Source: Spirochaetaceae bacterium (lineage in GTDB: Bacteria > Spirochaetota > Spirochaetia > Treponematales > Breznakiellaceae). Taken from it: a DNA stretch of 33,303 nt. The notes under the pieces are model-generated. The model ran no database searches. It was not told where the DNA came from and saw nothing but the letters and a program-made list of their open reading frames with translations. Below, piece after piece: positions 5,716-12,373 of this stretch. The DNA is taken from positions 1-33,303 of the forward strand of contig JAITHJ010000010.1 of NCBI GenBank assembly GCA_031280035.1, read 5' to 3'. Each line of letters begins with the position of its first letter. The stretch's first letter is position 1. A program made the position numbers and the translations under genes.

Positions 5716-8436
5716 ATGGAAAGCAAAACATTAAGCATAGGCGGGATGAGCTGCGCCGCCTGCGCCGGACGGGTCGAGAGGGCTGTGCGGAAAGTTGAAG
5801 GAATTACCGGCGCAACGGTCAACTTCGCAACGGAAAAGCTCTTTGTTGAGTATGAGGGCGCAGAGGTGCTGTCCGCCGTCAAAGAAGCGATTGTGAAGGC
5901 AGGCTACGAAGTGCTGGAAAAGGCAGAAGTCTCCGCCGTAACAATCCCTATCGGCGGGATGAGCTGCGCGGCGTGCGCGGCGCGGGTCGAGAAGGCGCTT
6001 TTGAAACTTGAGGGCGTAGAGAGCGCAAGCGTGAACTTTGCCACGGAAAAGGCGTCGCTGGTCTACAACCCCAAACTGCTGCGGCTTTCTTCTATAAAAG
6101 AGGCCGTTACAAAGGCCGGATACACGCCGCTGGAAGTTTCAAAAGACGGCGCGGTGGACGAAGACCGCCGCCGCAAAGAGCGCGAGATAAAGATTCTCAA
6201 AACAAAGTTCATAGTCGCCGTGAGCTTTGCCGCGCCGCTGCTCTACATCGCTATGGTTCCCATGATAAAATGGTTCAGCCTCCCCTTCCCCAAAGCTCTT
6301 GCCCCAATGAACTTTCCGCTCATCTATGCGCTTGCAGAGCTTTTGCTGGTAATTCCTGTGATCATCGCGGGCAATAAATTCTACAGCGCGGGCTTTAAGA
6401 ACCTCCTGCGCCGCAGCCCCAACATGGACAGCCTCATCGCCATAGGCACAACGGCGGCGGTCGCCTACAGCGTCTACAACCTATTCGAGATAGCAGGCGG
6501 GAACTTCAACGCCGTTGACGCGCTCTACTTTGAGACGGCGGGCGTCATCATCGCGTTGATACTGCTGGGAAAGACGCTTGAAGCCGTCTCCAAAGGCCGC
6601 ACGAGCGAGGCGATAAAAAAGCTCATGGGGCTGGCTCCCAAAACGGCGATTGTCATTGAGGACGGCATCGAGAAAGAAATCCCGATAGACGAGGTGGTTC
6701 CCGGCGACATCATCGTGGTAAAACCCGGCGCGAAAATCCCTGTAGACGGCGTGGTTACCGAAGGCCAAAGCGCCGTTGACGAATCGATGCTCACAGGCGA
6801 AAGTATGCCAATCGACAAAAAAGCGGGGGACAAAGTTTTTGCGGCGACGATCAACGCAAACGGCCTGCTCCGTTTTAAGGCCGAGAAAACCGGCGGCGAT
6901 ACGGCGCTCGCGCAGATCATCCGCCTGGTGGAGGACGCGCAGAGCAGCAAAGCGCCGATAGCCCAGATGGCCGACATCGTGTCCGGCTATTTTGTTCCGG
7001 TGGTCTGCGTTATCGCGCTCATCGCCGGAATTGCGTGGTTTGCCGCCGCGCAGGCGGGCTTCGTTGCGCTGCCCGCGGGAAAGCCGGCGCTGGAGTTCGC
7101 CCTCACAATCTTTATTTCGGTGCTGGTGATAGCCTGCCCCTGCGCGCTCGGCCTTGCCACCCCCACGGCAATCATGGTGGGCACGGGCAAGGGCGCGGAA
7201 AACGGCATCCTCATCAAAGGCGGCGAGGCGCTGGAGACGGCGCACAAAATCACCACGATTGTGTTCGACAAAACAGGCACTATCACCGAGGGCAAGCCGG
7301 AAGTTACCGATGTTGTGAGCGCAGGCGGCGCTGAAACGGAGTATCTTTTGCGGATAACGGCCTCCGCCGAAAAGGGCAGCGAGCATCCGCTCGGCCATGC
7401 CATCGTGCGCGAAGCGGAAAAGCGCGGCCTTGCCCTCCTCGATGTAAGCGCCTTCAAAGCCATCCCCGGCCGCGGCATGGAAGCTGTTATTCAGGGATCA
7501 GGGGTCAGGGATCAGGGGTCAGGGATTTCTGGCCACGATGTGTTACCTAACGCAGATGGCGCAGTTCACTCTGATATACCGGCAAAAACTCCGGCACCCG
7601 GCCCCCGGCCCCCGACCCCCATCCTCGTTGGCAACAGAAAGCTGATGGATGAGCGGGGGATTTCGCTTGCGGAGCTGGAGGGTGATTCTGACAGGCTGGC
7701 CGGAGAAGGCAAAACGCCCATGTATGTCGCGCTGGACGGAAAGCTCTCAGGCATTGTCGCCGTGGCTGACGTGCTCAAAAGTTCCAGCAAGGCGGCCATC
7801 GAAAAGCTGCGCAAAATGGGCATCGAGGTTGTGATGATAACCGGCGACAACAAAAAAACCGCCGCCGCCATCGCCCGAGAGGCCGGCATAAGCCGCGTCC
7901 TCGCCGAAGTCCTCCCCCAGGACAAGGCGGCGGAAGTGAAGAAGTTACAGTTGTCAGTTGCCGGCTGTCAGTTGCCAGTAAATTCAGGACGGGATATGTT
8001 GCCGAACACAGAGCACGCCGTTAGCCCCGATATACCGGACACAAAACCGACAACCGGCAACCGAAAACTGACAACTGTAGTCGCTATGGTCGGGGACGGC
8101 ATCAATGACGCGCCGGCGCTGGCGCAGGCGGATGTGGGGATTGCTATCGGCAGCGGGACGGATGTCGCTATTGAAAGCGCCGGCATCGTGCTGATGCGCT
8201 CCGATTTAATGGACGTTGCCACAGCCATCAACCTCAGCAAGCGGACGATTCGCAACATCAAGCAGAACCTCTTCTGGGCATTCGGCTACAATGTGCTGGG
8301 CATTCCCGTTGCCGCGGGCCTGCTCTATCTGTTCGGCGGGCCGCTTCTCAACCCGATTTTCGCCGCCGCCGCGATGAGCATGAGCTCAGTTTCGGTATTA
8401 ACCAACGCGCTGCGGCTTAAAAGGTTTAAGGCGTGA
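5716..8436 (+). CDS. copA: Copper-exporting P1B-type ATPase, with two in-frame repeat insertions
   Basis: Inner-membrane pump that uses ATP to export Cu(I). Two heavy-metal-binding domains ([13 protein letters not shown] near residue 10 and [13 protein letters not shown] near 85) precede the membrane helices. The TGES actuator motif is near 359, the CPC membrane metal site near 473, the DKTGT phosphorylation site near 518, the HP motif near 556 and GDGINDAP near 793. The late YN and MSxSS residues mark the Cu(I) subgroup. At 906 residues it is about 90 longer than usual two-domain CopA proteins. The excess is accounted for by two low-complexity insertions at about 593-635 (between the GxG and VGN elements of the nucleotide-binding domain) and 744-788 (just before GDGIND). 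The gene is visibly more G+C-rich than the T6SS genes around it. It starts at ATG behind AAAAGAGGA. Confidence 0.95.
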   Translation: MESKTLSIGGMSCAACAGRVERAVRKVEGITGATVNFATEKLFVEYEGAEVLSAVKEAIVKAGYEVLEKAEVSAVTIPIGGMSCAACAARVEKALLKLEGVESASVNFATEKASLVYNPKLLRLSSIKEAVTKAGYTPLEVSKDGAVDEDRRRKEREIKILKTKFIVAVSFAAPLLYIAMVPMIKWFSLPFPKALAPMNFPLIYALAELLLVIPVIIAGNKFYSAGFKNLLRRSPNMDSLIAIGTTAAVAYSVYNLFEIAGGNFNAVDALYFETAGVIIALILLGKTLEAVSKGRTSEAIKKLMGLAPKTAIVIEDGIEKEIPIDEVVPGDIIVVKPGAKIPVDGVVTEGQSAVDESMLTGESMPIDKKAGDKVFAATINANGLLRFKAEKTGGDTALAQIIRLVEDAQSSKAPIAQMADIVSGYFVPVVCVIALIAGIAWFAAAQAGFVALPAGKPALEFALTIFISVLVIACPCALGLATPTAIMVGTGKGAENGILIKGGEALETAHKITTIVFDKTGTITEGKPEVTDVVSAGGAETEYLLRITASAEKGSEHPLGHAIVREAEKRGLALLDVSAFKAIPGRGMEAVIQGSGVRDQGSGISGHDVLPNADGAVHSDIPAKTPAPGPRPPTPILVGNRKLMDERGISLAELEGDSDRLAGEGKTPMYVALDGKLSGIVAVADVLKSSSKAAIEKLRKMGIEVVMITGDNKKTAAAIAREAGISRVLAEVLPQDKAAEVKKLQLSVAGCQLPVNSGRDMLPNTEHAVSPDIPDTKPTTGNRKLTTVVAMVGDGINDAPALAQADVGIAIGSGTDVAIESAGIVLMRSDLMDVATAINLSKRTIRNIKQNLFWAFGYNVLGIPVAAGLLYLFGGPLLNPIFAAAAMSMSSVSVLTNALRLKRFKA
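7493..7620 (+). repeat. In-frame repeat element A inside copA
   Basis: About 128 bases with G-rich repeats at the left end (copies of GGGGTCAGGGATCA) and C-rich repeats at the right end (GGCCCCCGGCCCCCGACCCC). The two ends are roughly complementary, so the element is an imperfect palindrome. Its core encodes [18 protein letters not shown] and is about 68% identical over 60 bases, by hand alignment, to the core of element B. It adds about 43 residues without breaking the frame. Confidence 0.75.
7946..8079 (+). repeat. In-frame palindromic element B inside copA
   Basis: Perfect 14-base terminal inverted repeats TACAGTTGTCAGTT (7946-7959) and AACTGACAACTGTA (8066-8079) enclose further GTTGCC/GGCAAC repeats and a core encoding [18 protein letters not shown]. 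The core is related to that of element A, but the stems are different. The element adds about 45 residues between KKL and the [11 protein letters not shown] block of CopA and keeps the frame. Confidence 0.8.
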
Positions 8437-8465
8437 ACAAAATATCTTTTTTAGGAGTGTATAAG

Positions 8466-9179
8466 ATGAAGATTACGTTAAATTGTATGAAAATAGCGGC
8501 TGCGCTTATCGCGCTGTCCGCCGCGGCTTCCTGCGCGAAGCTCGATGTGGTTGGAACGGGGAGCGTCCGCTCCTTTGAGAAACTGCTCCAGCGCGTCCCG
8601 CAGCTTGTATCGGCTGATGATATGAACGGCGGCTTGAGATCGGCTGACGATATGAACGGCGGTTGGAGTCTTGCCGCGCCGGACAGCACGGCGCGCTTTG
8701 TGTGGAGCAAGAACTATGCCCAAAGCCCCCTCCACGATGTGATGCTGGAGTTCGACGCCGCCCCGTTTATCGCCGCCGGCCTTGACCCCGCCAAGCTCCC
8801 CGTACAATTTTCCTATTACGAAGGCAAGCTGATGACCGGCGCCAAGCTCGGCGGCGAAGAGATCACATATTCCGGCGATGATGTTACGCCGCTTGCCTCT
8901 TATGAAGCGCTCGTCAGGCTGAAGAGAAAGGCCGTCGGCTATCACGGGGCGCTTGACCATTACGGCATCAATCTGGGAAACGGCAATTTGTTTGAATGGG
9001 CGAAGGACATGGATACCAACGATAAAGACATCGTGTTTGTGCTTGACCCCGCGCCGTTTATCGCCGCCGGCACAGACGTCTCAAAGATAGCGGGCTGGAT
9101 TTTTACCAAAGTTACCGTAGACGATGAAAACGGCAAACCAATTCAAGTTGACAAAATAGTAAAACCGTTCGATTTATAA
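8466..9179 (+). CDS. Putative lipoprotein downstream of copA
   Basis: Unrecognised 237-residue exported protein. The N-terminus (MKITLNCMKIAAALIALSAAASC) is a type II signal peptide with a loose spirochaetal lipobox ending in AASC, so it is probably anchored in a membrane on the periplasmic side. The start at 8466 is preferred over the GTG at 8433 given in the track, because AGGAG stands 8 bases before ATG and the signal peptide then begins correctly. Two related segments containing FDAAPFIAAGLD (about residue 86) and LDPAPFIAAGTD (about 195) suggest an internal domain duplication. An exact-length 30-base tandem duplication yields SADDMNGG twice near residue 50. It starts 29 bases after copA and is probably co-transcribed. 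A role in copper handling is only an inference from position; no Met- or His-rich copper motif is visible. Confidence 0.8.
   Translation: MKITLNCMKIAAALIALSAAASCAKLDVVGTGSVRSFEKLLQRVPQLVSADDMNGGLRSADDMNGGWSLAAPDSTARFVWSKNYAQSPLHDVMLEFDAAPFIAAGLDPAKLPVQFSYYEGKLMTGAKLGGEEITYSGDDVTPLASYEALVRLKRKAVGYHGALDHYGINLGNGNLFEWAKDMDTNDKDIVFVLDPAPFIAAGTDVSKIAGWIFTKVTVDDENGKPIQVDKIVKPFDL
8610..8669 (+). repeat. 30-bp tandem duplication in the lipoprotein gene
   Basis: Two adjacent 30-base units (8610-8639 and 8640-8669), each beginning TCGGCTGAYGATATGAACGG, differ at only a few positions. They keep the frame and duplicate the peptide SADDMNGG. This looks like a recent slippage duplication. Confidence 0.85.
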
Positions 9180-9183
9180 CACG

Positions 9184-9221
9184 CGGCACAAGCACACGGA
9201 CATGGATGCGCGCTTGTGCCG
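9184..9221 (+). terminator. Hairpin after the copA-lipoprotein unit
   Basis: Perfect 10-base arms CGGCACAAGC and GCTTGTGCCG flank an 18-base loop starting 4 bases after the lipoprotein stop. No immediate T-run follows, so termination efficiency is uncertain. Its position suggests the 3' end of the copA transcript. Confidence 0.5.
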
Positions 9222-9240
9222 GCAATAGAGATGTGGTTTT

Positions 9241-9478
9241 GCCGGCAACAGAATTTTAACCGCCGGTAATAGAGATGATTTTGCTGGCAAAGAAAATTTT
9301 ATCGCCGGCAATGGTGATGATTTTGCCGGCAATGGAAGTCTTATCGCCGGCAATGGTGATGATTTTGCTGGCAACGGAAGTTTTATCGCCGGCAATGGTG
9401 ATGGTTTTGCTGGCAAAGAAAATTTTATTGCCGGCAATGGTGATGGTTTTGCTGGCAAAGAAAGTTTTATCATCGGCG
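9241..9478. repeat. 21-bp minisatellite (42-bp higher-order unit)
   Basis: The 406-base gap between two convergent genes is largely filled by about 12 tandem 21-base units, each with a GCYGGCAA core. The core recurs at 9241, 9262, 9283, 9304, 9325, 9346, 9367, 9388, 9409, 9430 and 9451, then in degenerate form at 9472. Alternate units differ (TTTTGCTGGCAAAGAAAAT versus TTTATCGCCGGCAATGGTGA), giving a 42-base period. The unit is a multiple of three and mostly lacks stops, so several frames on both strands stay open. None has a convincing ribosome-binding site, and I do not call a gene. In one plus-strand frame it reads as FAGKENFIAGNGD-type repeats. Nothing else is visible between 9480 and 9585. 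Confidence 0.9.
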
Positions 9479-9585
9479 AAGACGCTGCCGCTCCCTGTCT
9501 GCTGTCTGTGTGTGAAAAGAACAATAAGACGGCATGATTGCCGCGCCGGTCTGCTTACTGCAAGCATGAGTTAATCGGCGTTATC

Positions 9586-10170
9586 TTATACCTTGACGAA
9601 GGTTACGCCGGCGTTATGAAGCGATGTATATGCCTTTTTTGCAGAATCAGCAGGAATATTTACCGCGCGCACGGCGTTTTCCAGCACAAAAACACGGTAC
9701 CCAAGCGCGTTGGCATCCTGCGCGCTGTAAAAAACACAATAATCAAGGGCAAGCCCGCCAAGATAAATGTCCTTTACGCCCAGTACGTCAAGAAAGCCGG
9801 CGAGTCCTGTTGCGGTTTTCTGGTCATTTTCAAAAAAGGCGGAATACGAATCAAGATTCACGCGAAATCCTTTGCGTAAGATAAGGGTAACCGGTTCAAT
9901 ATCCAGCGCGCTGTGAAGGAGCGCGCCATGACTTCCCCATACGCAATGAGCAGGCCACAGCCCGCCTTGTTCACTAAAAGAAGAATGAAGGGGCGGATGC
10001 CAATCCTGCGTTGCAATAACCGGCGCGCCATGAAACGCAAAAGCCTTCGCAAACTCATTTAACGGCTCAATAACCGCATCTCCGTCAAAAACAGCAAGCG
10101 TTCCGCCGGGACAAAAATCATTTTGAACATCAACCATGATAAGCGCCGCACAAGAATAATCAATTTCCAT
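9586..10170 (-). CDS. pncA: Nicotinamidase (PncA-type isochorismatase fold)
   Basis: Hydrolyses nicotinamide to nicotinate plus ammonia for NAD salvage in the cytoplasm. The catalytic triad can be seen: Asp in IMVDVQNDFCPGG (about residue 14), Lys in LILRKGF (about 100) and the nucleophile Cys in LALDYCV (about 145). The metal-site pattern D-W-H-P-P-x-H...W-P-A-H-C-V is complete. The 194-residue form starting at MEIDY is chosen because GAGAGAGG stands 7 bases before that ATG. The track's longer start (10200) has a weaker site and adds a non-conserved extension. It is the last gene of the minus-strand run below the methyltransferase. Nothing suggests that it is a T6SS effector. Confidence 0.9.
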   Translation of the reverse strand: MEIDYSCAALIMVDVQNDFCPGGTLAVFDGDAVIEPLNEFAKAFAFHGAPVIATQDWHPPLHSSFSEQGGLWPAHCVWGSHGALLHSALDIEPVTLILRKGFRVNLDSYSAFFENDQKTATGLAGFLDVLGVKDIYLGGLALDYCVFYSAQDANALGYRVFVLENAVRAVNIPADSAKKAYTSLHNAGVTFVKV

Positions 10171-10213
10171 ATCGCTGCCTCTCTCGCTGTCAGCCAGCAT
10201 AGCGGCTTCCGCT

Positions 10214-10936
10214 CTAAAAGTCTACACAGCAGAGCAAGTCGCCTTTAAGATCGAGGTAGAGTGCGTCTTTTATGCCGATAAATCGCTTGAAAGAATACAT
10301 ATACGGGAAAAAATTGATGTGCAGATCTACCGTGTACCGGTACTCCCGCTGGCGTGGAACAACGATTATCAGCCGCTTTCGCGTTACACGAATTAATTCC
10401 GCAAGAGCCTTGTGCGGTTCGCGGATATGCTCCAGAGCGTGTGTGCAAATGACCACATCAAATGAATCATCGCAAAACGGCAGTGCAGTTATATCAGCCT
10501 GCCTGATTTCAAACGGAACAGAACTTGCAGACGGAGCTATATCAACGCCGGTACAGACTACAGCAGGACTTGCATCCAGTATTTTGTTCAGCAAATATCC
10601 TCTGCCGCACGCGGCATCAAGAATATGCCCCCCCCCCGCGTTAATGGCGTAATAATCCTGAACATTTTGAACTATCCATTGCAGGCACTGTTTATTGCAG
10701 TCAGTATAGCGATTAGAATTGATAGGAACGGCAACTATCGCTCTATAATACTGCGCCAATTCTTCATCGCTCATAAAAGGAAATTTTTCTTTGAAGTCAA
10801 GCAAATATTTTGTCTTATCTCCATAGGCGATCTTCATAAATGGCCTCATGAACCACGCGCAATCCCTCAATACCGGCGGAATTAAATTATCAAGAATATA
10901 ATTGGCAATCAATGTAACATTACGGTCTAGCAGCAT
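10214..10936 (-). CDS. SAM-dependent methyltransferase with a G10 tract
   Basis: Class I methyltransferase of the Methyltransf_11 type, 240 residues, substrate unknown. Motif I (GHILDAACGRGYLL, near residue 105), the acidic motif II end (CTGVDIA), the DSFDVVICTHALEHI block and the R-V-T-R-K-R-L-I-I-V-V-P strand are all visible. The codons just before motif I contain an uninterrupted run of ten G on the coding strand (AAC GCG GGG GGG GGG CAT). A gain or loss of one G would shift the frame and truncate the protein at about 100 residues, so this is a candidate phase-variable gene. The current length is in frame. It starts at ATG 20 bases below the RsbW-like gene, with a weak GGA site, and precedes pncA. 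Metabolite, lipid or quinone-type substrates are all possible. Confidence 0.85.
   Translation of the reverse strand: MLLDRNVTLIANYILDNLIPPVLRDCAWFMRPFMKIAYGDKTKYLLDFKEKFPFMSDEELAQYYRAIVAVPINSNRYTDCNKQCLQWIVQNVQDYYAINAGGGHILDAACGRGYLLNKILDASPAVVCTGVDIAPSASSVPFEIRQADITALPFCDDSFDVVICTHALEHIREPHKALAELIRVTRKRLIIVVPRQREYRYTVDLHINFFPYMYSFKRFIGIKDALYLDLKGDLLCCVDF
10628..10637 (-). repeat. Poly-G(10) homopolymer in the methyltransferase gene
   Basis: Ten consecutive C on the plus strand (G on the coding strand) lie within the reading frame just upstream of SAM-binding motif I. Tracts of this length are prone to slipped-strand change in length. Treponema pallidum uses similar poly-G tracts for phase variation. 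Confidence 0.9.
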
Positions 10937-10956
10937 TGTTGTATCCTATTTCGTTA

Positions 10957-11388
10957 TTAAATGACTTTTTTTGTCAAAGTAAGCTGGTTCTTGCCATCAA
11001 TTCTTTTATAATCAACACTATCCATCCATTTTTTCATAATCAAGATGCCAAAACCACCGGCTTCCCGTTCGTTAAGCGAAGCAGAAACTTCAGGCGTTTT
11101 GTACGTCAGTGGATTGAATTCAATACCACTATCTTCAAACCGGATAACAAGAATAGAATCCTTTGTTCCAACAAAAACAGTAACGTTGCTATCGCCGTTT
11201 TGCGCATAAGCGTATTCACAGATATTTACAAATACCTCTTCAGTAACAACAGCAAGCTGGCTGCAAGCTTTAGTAGTACATTGAATATTATCCAAAATAA
11301 CGCTAAGCCAATCCTGAAGTTTATCAAGATCATCTATTTTAGCGGACAACTCAATCCTCTCTTTAAATACAAAAGATATCTCTTCCAT
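10957..11388 (-). CDS. RsbW/SpoIIAB-like ATPase (anti-sigma type)
   Basis: 143-residue single-domain GHKL ATPase of the HATPase_c_2 family. Members hold a target protein, classically a sigma factor, and phosphorylate a STAS partner. The N-box (V-V-T-E-E-V-F-V-N-I-C-E-Y-A-Y, about residue 50), the G1-like F-E-D-S-G-I-E-F-N-P and the glycine box A-G-G-F-G-I-L-I-M-K-K-x-M-D are clear. ATG follows AAGGAC. It lies 24 bases below the STAS gene, so the two form a partner-switching pair. No sigma factor or PP2C phosphatase gene is in the window. The target could be a sigma factor elsewhere or a non-transcriptional partner. Confidence 0.9.
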   Translation of the reverse strand: MEEISFVFKERIELSAKIDDLDKLQDWLSVILDNIQCTTKACSQLAVVTEEVFVNICEYAYAQNGDSNVTVFVGTKDSILVIRFEDSGIEFNPLTYKTPEVSASLNEREAGGFGILIMKKWMDSVDYKRIDGKNQLTLTKKVI

Positions 11389-11412
11389 AAAAATGTCCTT
11401 CTTAAAACTGGA

Positions 11413-11712
11413 TTAGTTCTCAATAGTAAAAATATTATTAAGACCTGTTATTTCAAATACATCCATAACCTCTCTTCTAACGTTACGAATTACAAATGCT
11501 CCCTCCGCAGAAAATTTTTTCTTTGCACAAAGCAATACTCGCAACCCCGCGGACGCCAAAAAACTAATGTCCTTAAAATCCAAAACTAATTTACTGGCAG
11601 CTCCAACAACAGATTCAATGCACTGATTTAAATCTTGCGTTGCTGCAGCAGTCAGCTTCCCATTCAGTTGTAACGTTACTTCATCTCCGGCTTGTATCTT
11701 TTCAATTTTCAT
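11413..11712 (-). CDS. STAS-domain anti-anti-sigma factor
   Basis: 99-residue stand-alone STAS protein (SpoIIAA/RsbV type) expected to bind and release the RsbW-like ATPase. The family shape is visible: a beta strand with L-x-G-x-L near residue 18, then L-V-L-D-F-K-D-I-S-F-L-A-S-A-G-L-R-V-L-L near residue 45. This contains the usual phosphorylatable serine before A-G-L-R. ATG follows AAAGGA. A possible promoter of its own overlaps the 3' end of the gene above, so the pair may be expressed apart from the T6SS transcript. Confidence 0.92.
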   Translation of the reverse strand: MKIEKIQAGDEVTLQLNGKLTAAATQDLNQCIESVVGAASKLVLDFKDISFLASAGLRVLLCAKKKFSAEGAFVIRNVRREVMDVFEITGLNNIFTIEN

Positions 11713-11738
11713 CCGAATTCCTTTGCGATTTACGCTTT

Positions 11739-11766
11739 ATTTTATAATTTTTTTATAATTTGTCAA
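11739..11766 (-). promoter_or_regulatory. Possible promoter of the STAS/RsbW unit
   Basis: On the minus strand TTGACA (11766-11761) and TAAAAT (11744-11739) are 16 bases apart in a very AT-rich stretch. The -35 box overlaps the last codons of the preceding secreted-protein gene. Transcription would begin about 20 bases before the STAS start. Confidence 0.5.
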
Positions 11767-12352
11767 GATTAAATCTTATACACGCCGATACAGGCAAAAT
11801 AAAACCCGCTTTGTTTAAAGACATATCCGTTGCGCCGTTAACATGAAAATCCACCGCAAATCCAGGACAAACATCTATTGCTAACGCAATCAGTGATTTT
11901 GGAAAAAAACACACGCCAAAAAGACCTGTTGCGTTAAATAAAAAATCAAAAAAATCATAAATTCCAAGAGATCCTGAAACACCGGCTCTTAATCCGATAA
12001 ATTTTGTGTCTAATGTAACGTATAAATTGTCTTTAATGCCGAACATAAATTTTTGATAATCCTTAAGAGAAGAATTACCATTGTTTTTTACTTCGTTATA
12101 CTGGTCAGAAAGCGTCATACTGCCAAATGAAAGCAACGAATCATTCTGTATAAAAGGATTGAACAACTGAAGATTAAAACCAATATTATAATTCCAATAA
12201 TCACGTACATAATAATCGTCTTCTTTGGTGATATATTTTCCAATGTTCGGCTTAAAATAACCAGTATCAGCGCCAAACAACACCATATTTTGAGAAAAAG
12301 AATACGGAATAATCATCATGCCCATGACAAATACAAACATAAATTTTTTCAT
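11753..12352 (-). CDS. Secreted, possibly outer-membrane protein linked to tssM
   Basis: Unrecognised 199-residue protein. MKKFMFVFVMGMMIIPYSFSQ is a signal peptide with probable type I cleavage after SFS or SQ. The rest is rich in aromatic residues and alternating hydrophobic strands (for example NLYVTLDTKFIGLRAGVSGSLGIYDF). It ends in FILPVSACIRFNLDKL, the strand-like C-terminus expected of a small beta-barrel. ATG follows AAGGTG only 21 bases after tssM, so it is probably in the T6SS transcript. It is not a known core Tss component. It could be an outer-membrane accessory of the spirochaetal T6SS or a chance neighbour. Confidence 0.75.
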   Translation of the reverse strand: MKKFMFVFVMGMMIIPYSFSQNMVLFGADTGYFKPNIGKYITKEDDYYVRDYWNYNIGFNLQLFNPFIQNDSLLSFGSMTLSDQYNEVKNNGNSSLKDYQKFMFGIKDNLYVTLDTKFIGLRAGVSGSLGIYDFFDFLFNATGLFGVCFFPKSLIALAIDVCPGFAVDFHVNGATDMSLNKAGFILPVSACIRFNLDKL

Positions 12353-12373
12353 AATTTCACCTTATTAAAACTT

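Noticed and set aside
6481-7398. 305-residue minus-strand ORF and other long ORFs opposite copA
   Set aside because: Shadow frames of a G+C-rich gene whose plus-strand product has every P-type ATPase motif.
8433-8465. GTG start at 8433 for the copA-linked lipoprotein
   Set aside because: It overlaps the copA stop and has no ribosome site, while ATG at 8466 has AGGAG at good spacing and begins the signal peptide.
9241-9478. Possible CRISPR array
   Set aside because: The 21-base units are contiguous and similar throughout, with no unique spacers, and no cas genes are nearby.
9174-9574. Three ORFs of about 100 residues on both strands (9174..9524 -, 9256..9567 -, 9275..9574 +)
   Set aside because: They are open only because the 21-base repeat unit is a multiple of three without stops. 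None has a good ribosome site, and the translations are low-complexity.
9586-10170. Nicotinamidase as a T6SS effector
   Set aside because: It has the complete housekeeping PncA motif set, no adaptor or export signal, and no immunity-like partner.
10936-11589. 217-residue plus-strand ORF
   Set aside because: Runs opposite the recognisable RsbW-like and STAS genes, lacks a ribosome site, and has no family features.
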